Shown: positions 12,471 to 24,267, counted from the stretch's first letter. The stretch is DNA of 64,000 nt from Ciona savignyi (GCA_000149265.1 CH003047.1:163213-227212); one strand, 5' to 3'. Program-made: numbers and translations. Notes: generated by a model not told the origin, from the sequence alone.

Positions 12471-13664
12471 ATGTTGCAATTATTGCGTGCTGCTTCATCT
12501 GGTACTGTGCCCTGTGCAAGTGCTTTCCGTGTATCATCACTTCAAAGCATCCAAGGTTATGGTACCGAAGCAGAAAATGTGATGAAGCCCAAGACAGGGA
12601 TTTTGCTTCTTAATATGGGTGGGCCTGAGAAATGGGAGAATGTTTATGATTTTCTGTTCAAGTTATTCTCAGATCCTGATCTTATTCCTCTTCCTGCAAG
12701 AAGTCGGTTAGCACCATTTATTGCAAAGCGACGTACCCCTAAAATAGAAGAGCAGTACCAGAAGATTGGCGGAGGGTCACCGATTACCAAGTGGACAAAT
12801 CACCAAGGTTTAGAGATGGTTAAGCTTCTTGATAAATTGAGCCCAGAAACCGCTCCACATAAACATTACATTGGCTTCAGATATGTTCCTACGTTTACTG
12901 AGGATGCACTGGATCAAATGCGAGATGATGGTGTTAAAAGGGCTGTAGCTTTCACACAGTACCCACAGTACAGTTGCTCCACAACTGGAAGCAGTCTTAA
13001 TGCAATCTTTAGGCACTATAAAAAAAATTCTCATGATGCTTTAAATATAAAATGGAGTGTAATTGACAGATGGTCGACTCACATTGGCCTAATCGAAGCA
13101 TTTGCTGTTCGAACGTTAGCAGCACTGGAGAAATTTCCCGAAGAAATTAGAAGCAAAGTGGTAATCTTATTTTCGGCCCATTCACTTCCAATGTCAGTTG
13201 TAAACCGAGGGGATCCATATCCTGCAGAGGTTGCTGCCACTGTCAGCAGGGTTATGGAAAGAATAGGTTACTCCAACCCTTACAGGCTAGTTTGGCAGTC
13301 TAAAGTTGGACCCATGCCATGGTTGGGGGCACAAACCGATGACGCAATTAAGGGACTGTGCCGAAATGGTTTTAAAAACCTACTTTTAGTACCGATTGCA
13401 TTTACAAGCGATCACATTGAAACTTTATACGAGTTAGATGAAGAATACATTGGGGAGCTATCAAAAGAAGCAGGTGTGGAAAACATACACAGAGCGGAGT
13501 CATTAAATGGGAGTCCCATCTTTATTCAAGCTATGGCTGATGTTGTGAAATCTCACTTAGACTCGGGTTTTATAAGCACCCCTCAACTGCCACTAAGATG
13601 TCCCATGTGCACAAACGAGGCATGTGTTGGCATGAGAAACTTTTTCCTTAATGGTGCAATATGA
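12471..13664 (+). CDS. FECH: Ferrochelatase, mitochondrial, intronless
   Basis: One uninterrupted exon encodes 397 residues. Ferrochelatase inserts Fe2+ into protoporphyrin IX, the last step of haem synthesis, at the matrix face of the inner mitochondrial membrane. The first 35 or so residues are Arg/Ser/Ala-rich without acidic residues until Glu33, as expected of a mitochondrial presequence. The catalytic segment [18 protein letters not shown] carries His237 (human His263), and the block KVGPMPWLG and the run [11 protein letters not shown] are as in human. All four [2Fe-2S] ligands are visible: Cys169 ([10 protein letters not shown]) and Cys377, Cys380, Cys385 in CPMCTNEAC. Lack of introns is odd next to neighbours with 7-21 exons; the frame is intact and an acceptor-like TTACAG precedes the ATG by about 47 bases. 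It is either an ancestral intron loss or a functional retrocopy. Confidence 0.97.
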   Translation: MLQLLRAASSGTVPCASAFRVSSLQSIQGYGTEAENVMKPKTGILLLNMGGPEKWENVYDFLFKLFSDPDLIPLPARSRLAPFIAKRRTPKIEEQYQKIGGGSPITKWTNHQGLEMVKLLDKLSPETAPHKHYIGFRYVPTFTEDALDQMRDDGVKRAVAFTQYPQYSCSTTGSSLNAIFRHYKKNSHDALNIKWSVIDRWSTHIGLIEAFAVRTLAALEKFPEEIRSKVVILFSAHSLPMSVVNRGDPYPAEVAATVSRVMERIGYSNPYRLVWQSKVGPMPWLGAQTDDAIKGLCRNGFKNLLLVPIAFTSDHIETLYELDEEYIGELSKEAGVENIHRAESLNGSPIFIQAMADVVKSHLDSGFISTPQLPLRCPMCTNEACVGMRNFFLNGAI

Positions 13665-13987
13665 GATGTCAATTCTTAGTCTCCAATATATCGATTTTCA
13701 CCATGCCATTTTTTATTTATATATTTATATTAAAAATTTTTGGTAATATCCAACACTTTAGTCTAAAATCGTTTTCTCTAGCAACCACAAGCAAACAATA
13801 TTTCTTAACACTTTCCTACATTGACTGTCGGCAACATCACTCCTGGATGCTAGGAACTATAGATCTATAGTATTTATCAAGGTCATGAACAATGTGCAAT
13901 ACCATCATGTTCATGAGCCCTTTATGTAAACTCCTTACATGCAGATTACAAACCACTTATGAATCGTTTTGATTTAATGCTTAAAAC

Positions 13988-13993
13988 AATAAA
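13988..13993 (+). terminator. Poly(A) signal of ferrochelatase
   Basis: AATAAA 324 bases after the ferrochelatase stop. The 13665-14611 spacer is otherwise AT-rich and I see no gene in it. Confidence 0.45.
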
Positions 13994-14611
13994 CATTAAA
14001 GTATGGATAAAATCATTTCACTTAAGTACCCTGCATTAAAATATTGATATTTTCGTTTTTCCATGTGTTCAGTGTGTAATCAACCAGTGATTATAGTATA
14101 AACGTATTAATAATTTTAACATTCAAAAAACTTATTTAACATGCTGTTATATTATTTAGCCTTTTTTGCGGATAGTTTTTCAAATATTTTCAAAAAGCAT
14201 GGTTATATTTGTAATTTTAGACTAGTTTCCTAGCACTGGTAAAATTCCAGTGCAACCGAAGTATTGATAAACTAAAGTGCATTACTAACAGTAATAACAT
14301 TATTTTCAGTTTATTGAACAGTCATTTTACTCCGCTATGCACACTGGTAATTAACTAAATATTAAAATGATATATTGTTTTTGTACACATGCATATGCAA
14401 CATCTTTCATGATAAGATGCAACAAGAAGTTATTAACATCTGAAACTGTTTTACATTTCTAAACTCGACAATAAAAATGTTAAAAAACTATTTATGTTAT
14501 ATCTGTATCAATTTCATCACATTTCAATCATCAATTTGTACGTACAGCCTTTTTTATATAATGCAACATTCTTTTTTCAGATCAGGAAAAGTTAGATTTT
14601 AATATGTTGCA

Positions 14612-17600
14612 ATGCTTTGTTGTATATATATATTTTCCGTCATTGTAATGTCACATGCCCAGTTACCAATTGTGGTTAACACTTGGCCCTGGCCTCAAGC
14701 CACGGAAGCAGGTATAAATATATAATTATATGTAAAAAAAGTAATATCTTTTTATAGTTACCCGGTACTATATTTTAATTAAGTACCCTGGTACGAATTA
14801 TTTAAAATAAACATTTGGATAGTACATTTATTTCTGGTATGTTTAACAAAATGGTAAGAGTTTTTGATTTTCATTGTTGGTTGGTTTGTTGGACTAAATA
14901 GCATATAGAATGGACTGTGAGATTGAAATAACACTTTACTTTTTAGTAAGCCAGCAGATATGTATGATGTGCATGAACCCTAACAAGTGACATTTTTTAT
15001 GCTTCTCTATAAATTTAAAGTGCATTATCCTTTCACAGCATGGGACAAATTGATTTCGAGTTCCTCCGTGCTTGATGCAGTGGAAACTGGATGTACTCAA
15101 TGCGAAATCGATCAATGTGGTGGATCAGTTGGGTTTGGTGGTTCCCCTGATGAGAATGGAGAAACCACATTAGATGCAATGATTATGGATGGGTAGGTTA
15201 ACAACTGTGATTCTTGTGCCATCTATGCAGATTATTACTGATTCTATCTGCCACAAGTAGGGCGAGGTAGATTTGATTCACATTTAAATGTCATTTAAAC
15301 ATCCCATGTTCTGCTAATCTATTATTATCTAAGAAAAAAACTTATACAGTACAGAGAAAAAGACTCATCTGTATCTTAATGTACTGTCTATAATTGTCCC
15401 TAAAACAATTTAACTGGTCACTTTAAAAATATTACAGCCGAATTGGTCGATAACAAATTTTTAGACATGCATATAGAAACCTTTTTGGTGTCACAACCAA
15501 ATTATATCTAAAGTTTGCAATAAAAATACACAAGTTAGTTTTCCGAACCATTGCAACCCTCCCCCCAAAAAAAACAAAAACAAACTAGATCATCACACTC
15601 GCTCTTTGGGTACTCCAATTTGTTAAAATTTATAATTAAAAACTTGTCAACCAAAGCAATTTTTTTCTTTTAGAGAAATGCTTTGATGGTTTTTCAGTGT
15701 GTTAAACACTGCAAGACGAATGGTTGAGAGTTTCAGTTGATGTCTACTGATACAGACAACATGCTGTTTTGATAAAAAAAATCTGCTCAATCATTCCATC
15801 AGTGTAGCTTTACTTTCATTACAGCATAATAGGTTCACTTAAGCAAACAAACCAGTTTGATTAAAATCACAATTTTATTTCCTATTTTAGGTTCCAGTAA
15901 CAGAGAGATATGAACCATGGTAACGATGATACTATCGATAAAAAACTTAAGGTTATAACTTACGTACAAAAAATGTTAAAAATGTGTATATGTACGTTTA
16001 TTAGAATAGTACTATAAACAACATTGCAACACAATAAGCAAAAATTTAAAAAAAATTTACAAACTGTTATTAGAAGTTTTCTTTTAACAAATTTGATGTT
16101 TCACAACCATTAATCATTTTATGTTGTTTAAAATTGTAAATTTAATTAAAATGCATTTAAAATTACAAATTGTAATAAAATGCATTTAAAATCACAAATT
16201 GTAATAAAAGCATTTAACATGTCGTAAATGTTCTAACAAGTGTAACATACACAGTACCATAAGGTTGGTTGTTCAGAATATTGTTCAAAAAGAGGCAATG
16301 GAGTGTCTAAAATTAACAGAGTGCATATTACTAACAAAGTTAAGTGACTTTAATTTTTCGGTAAACACATGATAAAACATAAATAATATACTATGTGTTA
16401 AAAATTATATGATAAAAGTTTATTAAAATCTAATGTTTTAAAACAATGTTTAGTTTGGAAAAAAAGAAACAAAATTATAAATGGTTTTTGAAAGAAGAAT
16501 ATTAAAGAAGTCAAATTTTGTTTTTACTATCCATGTCTGTGATTTGTGAATTTGCACATATATGATACGATGGGATATTTATATTATATCTAAATCAATA
16601 AAAAAACGGGGGAATTATAACACAGGAAATTGTCAGATTGCTTCACAAATATGCAAGGTTTGGTTAACTGCGAAATAACTCCACAAACACTGTAGGATGA
16701 TCCGATGTATTGCAGTGTGTGTATGTAATAGAGAAATGTAGTTTAGTAAAATCATTAATCCACTTGGTTTGGGTGATGTCTGTTAAGTACGTTGTGAAAG
16801 GAGCTAGCATCAATTTTTTGATCTTGCAACCCTGAAAGGAACAATGAGTTCCTTAGCACCTGGTTCCCTATAAACAATGTCACAGATACCATCATCACTA
16901 GGCCTTTGGACTATTTAACTAGTTTGTTGTAGGGTTGTTGTTAAAAATCAAAAACAGTTCATAACTGATTTGTTTAAATATGCAGAATCACAATCAGCTT
17001 CTGTGATAAACATCGGCATACAGGTATAAGTATCTATATCCAATATTTCAAATTTATAACATTTTAAGAATAATAGTGTGATGTGTTTACCATGATGGTA
17101 AGTTGGCTTTTCGCATCCCTGGTTAAATCCTTTAATTTACCCTACGATATTATCGATTCATCTCTTCAGTGGCAATATGAACATTGGTGCAGTTGGATGT
17201 GTTCGGGGTATAAAAAATGCTATTGGTGTTGCACGAAGGGTATTAGAAAATACAGAGCATACTTTGCTGGTTGGGAATCTGGCCAAGGACTTTGCAGTTG
17301 AAATGGGCTTTAAAGAAGAATCATTGTCTACGAATCATTCTCAACAGGTATGCGAAATTTATCAAGTATTTTAACCCTTTAACTGCCGGCTGTTTTTTAT
17401 GTCATTTTTCGGCAAAGTCGCCTTAGGTTAGAAGCTTCTATACAAAAAAACTATTGATGTAAGCATGATATGATCAACAGAAAAGTTGTTCAGTAATAAA
17501 TTTTCTTTTGTTTTACATTAGTTAAATTTTGATGACGTCATGCATTGTGCAATGACGTCCTGTGTTTCTATTTAGATCAACAAAAACTATCTTTTTTCTC

Positions 17601-20440
17601 ATTTACAAACAAAACAGTTTGTAACAAAGTTATTTATGATTATCTTTGGATCATTTTTGTACTACTCTTTTTGTAATGACCTCACAACTTGACTGATGAC
17701 GTCGTAATACGCAAATCAATTTTTTTTTTTACATTCGCCCAATGAAACACAAACACATAGCCACAGAAAAACAAAACTGATGCAAAACATCTTTAAAAAG
17801 GTTCTTTATCGCTAGAACTACTGAAAAACATAGCACAACTGCTTCCAGATTCACTATCAGCCAACAAAAGGGCAGCATCTTCATCAGAATATCTACGACA
17901 ATAGTTGAAAACTAATCGGGAATATGACGACAATAGTTGAAAACTAATCGGGGACTAAAACAGTAATTAAAACTAATTAAAACAACCAAAACCACACATA
18001 TATGTATACGTTTTTTAAAACTCAAATAACTAAAAAAATTCAAATGCAAACCTATATATCAATTTATATTGGTAAACGCAGAAATTATTTAGCTCTCCAG
18101 CGCCATCTCACTGATCAAAATCGGCTGTATACTTTTCCACTTATGTAATTTTCGGCGCTGTTGACTTGAGTCGACAGCGGCAGTTAAAAGGGTTAAGCAT
18201 TACAAAATGAATTTAAACCTTTTTTTGTCCTTTAGTCCTGATGTAGTCTGACTCCCTGTCCCAGAGATTGCTAAAATCTTTGCAGTTCATGTTTTAAATA
18301 AATACAGTATCTTGTTTGTAATATAAAAAAAATTAATCAATATCTGTTAGAGAGAAATAGAAACAAAACAATTTTCATGTCACTAATTTTTCTATTATTT
18401 GGCAGTAGTGAGCAAGCTGTTAGTCTGTACTAAAGCAAGTTCCTTTTTGGCGTACCGGTACAGCAGATTAAATAAATTATACATTCAACATTTGTATGAT
18501 TAAAGGTTATATACTTGAAAATAATTTGGCATATCACTTTATAAGTTCATTCCAGATGTACAATGATTGGAGAAAAAGTAACTGCCAGCCGAACTATCGA
18601 TCAAATGTCACACCAAATCCAAAAACATCATGTGGCCCTTACAAACCAATGAGATCACATGTCCAGGCAGAGCAAAATTCTCGCGCTAACCTAAATATCA
18701 ATCAATCAAACCATGATACCATTGGAATGATTTCAATTGATGAAAATGGTCATGTTGCTGCTGGTACTTCAACTAATGGACTTAATCATAAAGTTCCAGG
18801 GTTTGTACAAGTTAAATGTATTTTGACATATTTTATGACCTATAAATTTCTACTTTCATCATAAACTAGAAGTTTAAAGCTTACATTAACATTTCTACAA
18901 TTAAACATATATATTTGTCTTCACTTCATGTCATTTTTGTCATATATGTTCTCAAAATATTGGATGGCACAGTTGCTTTCTAAAATGCCACTGTTTTTTC
19001 AGACGGGTTGGTGATTCTCCAATCCCAGGAGCAGGTTGCTATGCTGATAATACAGTAGGTGGCGCTGTTGCTACTGGTGATGGTGATGTCATGATGAGGT
19101 TTCTTCCATCTTTTCAGGTGCACCATTCATTTTTGTAACAGTTAGTCTAAAACTCCTAGTTACCATTGTGTAGTCGGTAAGCTCAATTGGTGCAATACTG
19201 CAATACTATCGCACTATCTCACTTTCGCCCGGTTAGTCTGGTGGTTTAGTGCAACACCTTTTACCCAAAAGGTTGCAAATTCGAAACTGGTCGCTAGCTA
19301 ATCGGTTATGTCCTTAGGCAAGAAACTTAACGAACATTGCCTGAACACAGGGGATTAATGGGTTCTACCGAATTGAAGAAACGTGTGAATCATACATAAC
19401 AAACTGCAATAATTTCCGTAGCCCAGCAGTGGGTGATCTGGCGATTACCTGTGTGTTTACCTCCTTGGTTTTTCCATTCACGGGGACAAACATGAATATT
19501 CTATCCTATCCTAATACACGATCATAAATTCTCTGAACCACGATACTAACTTCTGAGTCTGAAAGCGATGTCACAAATAAGAAGAATAAATAGGGCCGTA
19601 ACAGATTGATTACATCATAATTACTCACAATTGCATAGGTTATTGAGTCAATGAGACATGGTGTACCACCCACACAAGCCATTGAGGATGCATTAAACAG
19701 AATTTTAATATATTATCCTTCATTCAATGGTGCTTTGGTAGCAGTTTCAAAAGATGGATATGTCGGTAAGTTTAACTTTGTCGCCTATCGGTTACCATTT
19801 TTATGTCTACGCATGGAGATTAGCACTTCATGGACATAGCTTTCGTCAATTTGCATTCAAACAGCATATTAGATAGTCCCTTACCAAACATTGTAATGTG
19901 TTGTTCAAATAAAAAAAGTTCTGCTTTGTATCTTGTCCTTGGATGCAATTAGTCCAGGTTAGTATTCTGGTGGGTTAGGTTAGTGCATCGCCTTTTAACC
20001 TAAATGATCTTAGTTCTTCACTTGCCGCTAGCTATTTGTTTTTAAATCACCTAAGGGCATTCCTTGGACCCAGTGGATTAATGGGTTATAGTAAACTGAA
20101 AAAAAACATCTCAATCATAAAGTAAAACAACACACAGCAACAGCTCTCGTAACTGACAGTAGTCCCCGTAAGTGGCGACATTACTGACAGTTAGCTGTGC
20201 GATAACTATCCTGTGTTTTCAATTTTACGGGGATAAAATATGCATTTTCTATACACTATAATAAAATTTTTTTGTCTAACTTAAGAGAATTTGATCTGTT
20301 TTATTCAAGTTACTACTCATTCTAGTATTCTAATGTAAATTTTGGTAGGGGCTGCTTGTACAGGGTTTTCCTCATTTCATTATTGTGTACGATCACATTC
20401 TCACCAACCTACAGCTGTGTTCTCTGTCAAGTGTAAGTAA
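14612..20440 (+). CDS. AGA: Aspartylglucosaminidase (7 exons)
   Basis: Exons 14612-14711, 15039-15192, 17170-17347, 18556-18800, 19003-19117, 19639-19765 and 20349-20440 join in phase to 336 residues (human 346). AGA is a lysosomal N-terminal-nucleophile hydrolase that splits the GlcNAc-Asn bond of glycoproteins. I chose the upstream ATG at 14612 because it adds a signal peptide ([16 protein letters not shown]) directly before [10 protein letters not shown], the human mature start; the ATG at 14648 would leave a lysosomal enzyme without one. Conserved blocks are [29 protein letters not shown] and CGPYKP. In NHDTIGM, autocleavage before Thr199 (human Thr206) would free the catalytic nucleophile. 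GTSTNG and [11 protein letters not shown] form the substrate side. Intron 3 hosts a piggyBac-type element and intron 5 a SINE. Confidence 0.95.
16131..16218. repeat. Short tandem repeat, ~33-base unit, about 3 copies
   Basis: AT-rich units containing AAATGCATTTAAAAT followed by ACAAATTGTAATAA recur with small changes. Confidence 0.6.
16590..16845 (-). repeat. SINE family 1, degenerate copy
   Basis: Antisense remnant in AGA intron 2: TTGCAGTGTGTGTATGTAAT, ATCATTAATCCACTTGGTTT, GCTAGCATC and CTTGCAACCCTGAAAGG keep the order of the element but with many changes. Confidence 0.6.
17375..18192. mobile_element. piggyBac-type deletion derivative in AGA intron 3
   Basis: 818 bases bounded by TTAA on both sides (17371-17374 and 18193-18196) with CCC...GGG termini: left CCCTTTAACTGCCGGCTG, right CAGCGGCAGTTAAAAGGG. 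TTAA duplication plus CCC/GGG ends is diagnostic of the piggyBac superfamily. On the minus strand at about 17810-17905 a short frame reads [20 protein letters not shown] and on, an acidic run like the N-terminus of piggyBac transposases; the rest of the enzyme is absent. A ~29-base unit (GACAATAGTTGAAAACTAAT plus CGGG) is tandemly duplicated at 17891-17955. Confidence 0.85.
19217..19521 (+). repeat. SINE family 1, full-length, diverged
   Basis: In AGA intron 5; has the tRNA-like head (GTCTGGTGGTTTAGTGCAAC ... GGTTGCAAATTCGAAACTGG), body and TATCCTATCCTA tail. Confidence 0.85.
19963..20265 (+). repeat. SINE family 1, old copy
   Basis: In AGA intron 6; head (GGTTAGTGCATCGCC) and body (GGACCCAGTGGATTAATGGG) are recognisable but the 3' half is eroded. 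Confidence 0.65.
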
Positions 20441-20984
20441 TACTTTGTGGTAGGATTGTGGGCATGATGTTGTCAACATAATCCTTAAATATGCAATTCA
20501 TCAACTTTTATCGCGGACAAGTTTTTTAAGTTTTTTTTTAAGTATTTTTTGAAGTTTTGAAGTATTTTTTTGGAAGTATGAAAAAAGACTAATAGTAAAC
20601 TTTTTGAATTTTACCTGGAATTGTATAACTTTCAATATAGTCTTGTTTGTTTTGACATTAGTCAAATTTTATGTGATTACAAACTAGTATCATTAGCTGT
20701 CTTAATATTTCAGACATTTCTTTATTTGATTTTTGTTAAAATAATGCATTGCTTAGAATAATGGTATTAAATATTTTTTTTAAATGTACTGATTTTACCT
20801 AGAAAAAGATCTGCTTTACCAATTTTTGTTGAGATATTCAATTGTGCTAAATATGTTTGACACTGTATTATCGAGGAACCTAGAACCTATGATTTTAAAT
20901 AGATGGACAACCGAATAAAACAAATCACTATAAGTCAAAATGTGTGGTTTAGCAAATTAAACGAGTGGTTAAGGATTAATGAAA

Positions 20985-21180
20985 GGCGTGGGAGGTCCCG
21001 TTTTCCCGGTAAATCCTACGAAGATTGCCTCGCGCCCACGGTCGAGTTATTGGAGCTATTGCAATGTCTTGCGTATCATTTAGACGTTCCTCTACTCCGG
21101 TTGAACCCATCATTCCATTCTGTTGTGGCAATTTCTGGTAAATACCTTTCTAAAGGCCAAAATCGAAACGCTAGCAAACC
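20985..21180 (-). repeat. SINE family 1, antisense, diverged
   Basis: GCCTCGCGCCCACGGTCGAG, GGAGCTATTGCAATG and CGAAACGCTAGC are antisense SINE landmarks. They explain a 129-codon frame (20903-21292) that is not a gene. Confidence 0.7.
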
Positions 21181-21359
21181 GCCGAATATTCGCACAAAAT
21201 GCGACCCTAAACTTACCAGGCTAATCGTTCGAACGATATTCGTTGACTTACAAAAAATTTACTCCTTATTAAAAAATGTGGCCTATTTGTAAAATTAGGA
21301 TAATTATTACGAGTTACCTCAAACAAATCAAAATGTGTCCGAAGGGACCCATAATTTAG

Positions 21360-21654
21360 TCCGGCCGGATGGTCTAGCGGTTAAGTGCGTCGCCTTTCAA
21401 TCGAAAGGTTGCAGGTGCGAAACTGGTCGCTAGCTAGTCGGTTGTGTCCTTGGGCAAGGCACTTTACGGACATTGCCTGAACCCAGCGGATTAATGGGTT
21501 CTGCCAAATTGAAGGAACGTGTCTATCATATTTAACACACTGAAATAGCTCCGGTAACCCGACGATGGGCGCGAGGTGATCTGACGATTGCCCGTGTGAT
21601 AACCCCCTAGGTTTCCCATTAGCGGGGATAAACATGAATATCCTATCCTATCCT
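21360..21654 (+). repeat. SINE family 1, complete reference copy
   Basis: Starts with a tRNA-like head: A-box-like TGGTCTAGCGGTTAAGTGCG, a stem-loop TTTCAATCGAAAGG, then B-box-like GGTTGCAGGTGCGAAAC. A conserved body follows (TGTGTCCTTGGGCAAGGCAC, CCCAGCGGATTAATGGGTTC, GACGATGGGCGCGAGGTGAT) and the copy ends in TATCCTATCCTA. This is the template used to call the other copies. An RNA polymerase III-transcribed, LINE-mobilised SINE is the family expectation. Confidence 0.92.
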
Positions 21655-22193
21655 AATTACCAATTGTGCTACATTGAACGTTGTAGAGCTGTTAGCTAAT
21701 ATGTATTGGAAATGCAGTGGCAAAATGTATGGTATGGTAAGTCATGGGCATTCCATGCAGACCAGAGAAAATAAACACTACCGCTGTTTTCCGCATTTTC
21801 AGTGCGGATATATATTTTTATAGATATTTCGGGCCTCAAAAGAGGTAATTACTGAATTTTTAAAGACGTTGTAGATGTATAAACTGAACAAAAAAATAAA
21901 TGCATTCAAAAGTGTAAGCATCTGTCGTTTATGTTTTAAGTTCAAGCTCTGCCAACTTATGGAAAAATTTCTCCTTATTTATCATGTCTTCTCCTGCAAA
22001 GGAAATACATTTTTATTTTACTTTTTGAGTAAAACGGGGTACATATTAAGGCTGGGCCTAAATGGCATAATAATAGTTTGCAATATAATTACCGCAACGG
22101 AAACAATCATACAGAAAATCTTCCACTTACCGCTATTTGGTGTTAGGTTTAAATTGAAAGCCGCTTAATATGTACTGTATACATTATAGTACG

Positions 22194-22300
22194 ATCGTGT
22201 GGCCGAATGGTTAACGCGACCGATACATATACCGACTCTTACACAAAAAAAACGATCCTTGTGACGAGCCCATGATGGAATCAAAACTTGGTTCAGTCAA
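22194..22300 (+). repeat. SINE family 2, tRNA-like head
   Basis: GTGTGGCCGAATGGTTAACG starts a tRNA-like segment, followed by ACGATCCTTGTGACGAGCCC and GGTTCAGTC. Similar segments occur at 38833 and 47277. No terminal tRNA stem closes, so it is a SINE rather than a tRNA gene. Confidence 0.65.
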
Positions 22301-22676
22301 AAAAAAAAATAAAAATACTGCATACATAGTATACAGTTTTAAATCACTGTTTAAGCTATTTTGCCATACAGTTATCGCAATGTAAAGCATAAACAACGTT
22401 CTGAGAAAGTTTTAGTTAAAATACAAACAAAAACAACGTTATTTAACCTAAATACGACTGTTTATTAATTGGGTTAACCGGTTGTGTGGTCGCAGATGTA
22501 CATGAACCTGACATCAGTGCGTAACCTCTTGAGGAATCCTTAATATTTGAAAAAAATATGATGTTTTGTGACTCGATTTTGGAATATAAGCAGAAGTTGT
22601 TCGATCGTGTACCTTGCCTGCAATTTGACAGTTTTTCTATGGATTTTAACAGGAATTGTTTATTTAAGGTTAAACT

Positions 22677-22968
22677 TAGGATAGGATATTCATGTTTATC
22701 CCCGTGAATGGGAAAACCAAGGGGGTTAACACACGGACAATCGTCAAATCACCTCGCGCCCACCGTCGAGTTACCGGAGCTATTGCAGTGTGTTGTATAT
22801 GATAGACACGTTCCTTCAATTTGGTGGAACTCATTAATCCGCTGAGTTCAGGCAATGTCCGTAAAGTGACTTGCCCAAGGACACAACCGACTTGCTAGCG
22901 ACCAGTTTCGCACTTGCAACCTTTCGATTGAAAGGCGACGCACTTAACCGTTAGACCAACCGGGCGGA
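22677..22968 (-). repeat. SINE family 1, complete antisense copy
   Basis: Runs from TAGGATAGGATATTCATG to CCGTTAGACCAACCGGGCGG; high similarity to the reference copy, so young. Confidence 0.92.
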
Positions 22969-23434
22969 CGAGGAAGGTTAGCTAGCATCGCCAAGCTGCA
23001 TATTTTTGAGACATTTTAATAGTATTTCCGGAGTTTTTAGTTTTTTTGTTGATATTCTAAAGAAAAAAACAGTTGTAAATATAATTTTAAATAAAAACAT
23101 ACTTTAGTAACATACATTAAAAATAGTTTTAAACTTTTTTCCGAGACATTTAAAGTATTTTTGTAAAATTTCATAATCTTATTGTTTGCAGATAAAAGAA
23201 TATGATGAATACATTAGTTTTCCATGCTGTTGTAGTGATATTAATACCTTTTATTTTAGTTCTCGTAAATTTAAATAAAAAAAGTTTCTCTGCATTTGCC
23301 TGAGCTCAGCACAACTTATAATTTAAACACCAGGCCCACAACTTTAAAATTCACTGAAAAACTGTGACTTTAGATGATTTTTTCATTATCATAAACACAG
23401 CGATGAAATTTCACCAAAGCCGGATCATCTACAT

Positions 23435-24130
23435 CAGTGGTTCCCAACCTTTTTCCACCCACGTACCATTTCGAGGTTTTATGCAGTGCTCGCGTACCAC
23501 CTACATAAGTTACGCGCGCCGAAGGCGGTCAAAAACTGTTTCCACCATTTATGACGTCATAATGACGTATTTGACCTATGCGAGGTGTACTAACAAATTC
23601 TATTAAACAAGACATTATCAGCCAGGGTTGATGGGATGCATGGATTTGTTTTTTTCACCACCAGTCACAAGAAGAACAACATAATGAAATAACAACAAAC
23701 AACAAAAGTCAATTTCTTTAATGCGATGGCTGCATTTGTTTATTTTCCACTAGCTGGTCGATGCGTGGCACACGTTTGTTCACGGCGCATCGAAAGTCAT
23801 GCATGGGCGCAACAAGTCGGTTTCGTTTCTTCGACTTGATAGCCATCAGGAATGAAAATCCTTGCTCGCACTCCCACGTAGACGGAAAAATTAGCAGCTG
23901 GGGAATAGCGTCAACAGAGAATGGATCGGTCATGTAGGCACAACATGTCACATCCGGAAACTAATGCCTCAACTCAGCATTGAGCGGTAAGAGGGATCAA
24001 TGATTTCAGTAATCAACTTTTCTGCCAGTAACAAACCTCCCTTGAACAAACCACCACGTCCGCCTAACTCGCTGCGTGTCCCAGTACAATACAGCGCTCG
24101 CACCGCGCGCGTGTAACCTAGACATTCTAT
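23435..24130 (-). mobile_element. hAT transposon remnant (ZBED-like transposase C-terminus)
   Basis: The plus-strand edge CAGTGGTTCCCAACCTTTTT is a classic hAT end and is the 3' end of an element read on the minus strand. The frame at 23951-23718 ends with CEQGFSFLMAIKSKKRNRL ... PRIDQLVENKQMQPSH, the dimerisation C-terminus of hAT transposases related to domesticated ZBED5/ZBED8 genes. The frame is broken upstream of about 23951 and no second terminal repeat was found, so the left half is lost. The upper limit given is approximate. Confidence 0.8.
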
Positions 24131-24267
24131 GACGTCACAGTGGTGAGAAAAAAAGACGTACCTTACCACGACGACGGCTTCAAAAAACTCAAAATCAACC
24201 CCACCCGAACTAATAACTCCTTTCGGTCAAAAATAAAACAGAAATCTACTCGCTTTCTTTTGGTAAG

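Noticed and set aside
12810-13034. Minus-strand frame inside ferrochelatase
   Set aside because: Shadow of a strongly supported plus-strand coding sequence.
13661-13870. Frame overlapping the ferrochelatase stop
   Set aside because: Lies in the AT-rich 3' UTR, low-complexity translation.
20903-21292. 129-codon plus-strand reading frame
   Set aside because: Its central part is an antisense SINE copy (20985-21180); no family match and no splice or neighbour support.
21364-21425. tRNA gene
   Set aside because: A- and B-box-like motifs are present but no closed acceptor stem, and the sequence continues into a repeated SINE body.
21381-21635. 84-codon minus frame, with similar frames at 395-610, 3403-3591, 8459-8659 and 49294-49524
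   Set aside because: All are readings of the same SINE family, recognisable from the shared TAGCTCCGG and CTAGCTAG blocks.
22196-22260. tRNA gene
   Set aside because: tRNA-like first half only, repeated at 38833 and 47277 with the same downstream body, hence a SINE head.
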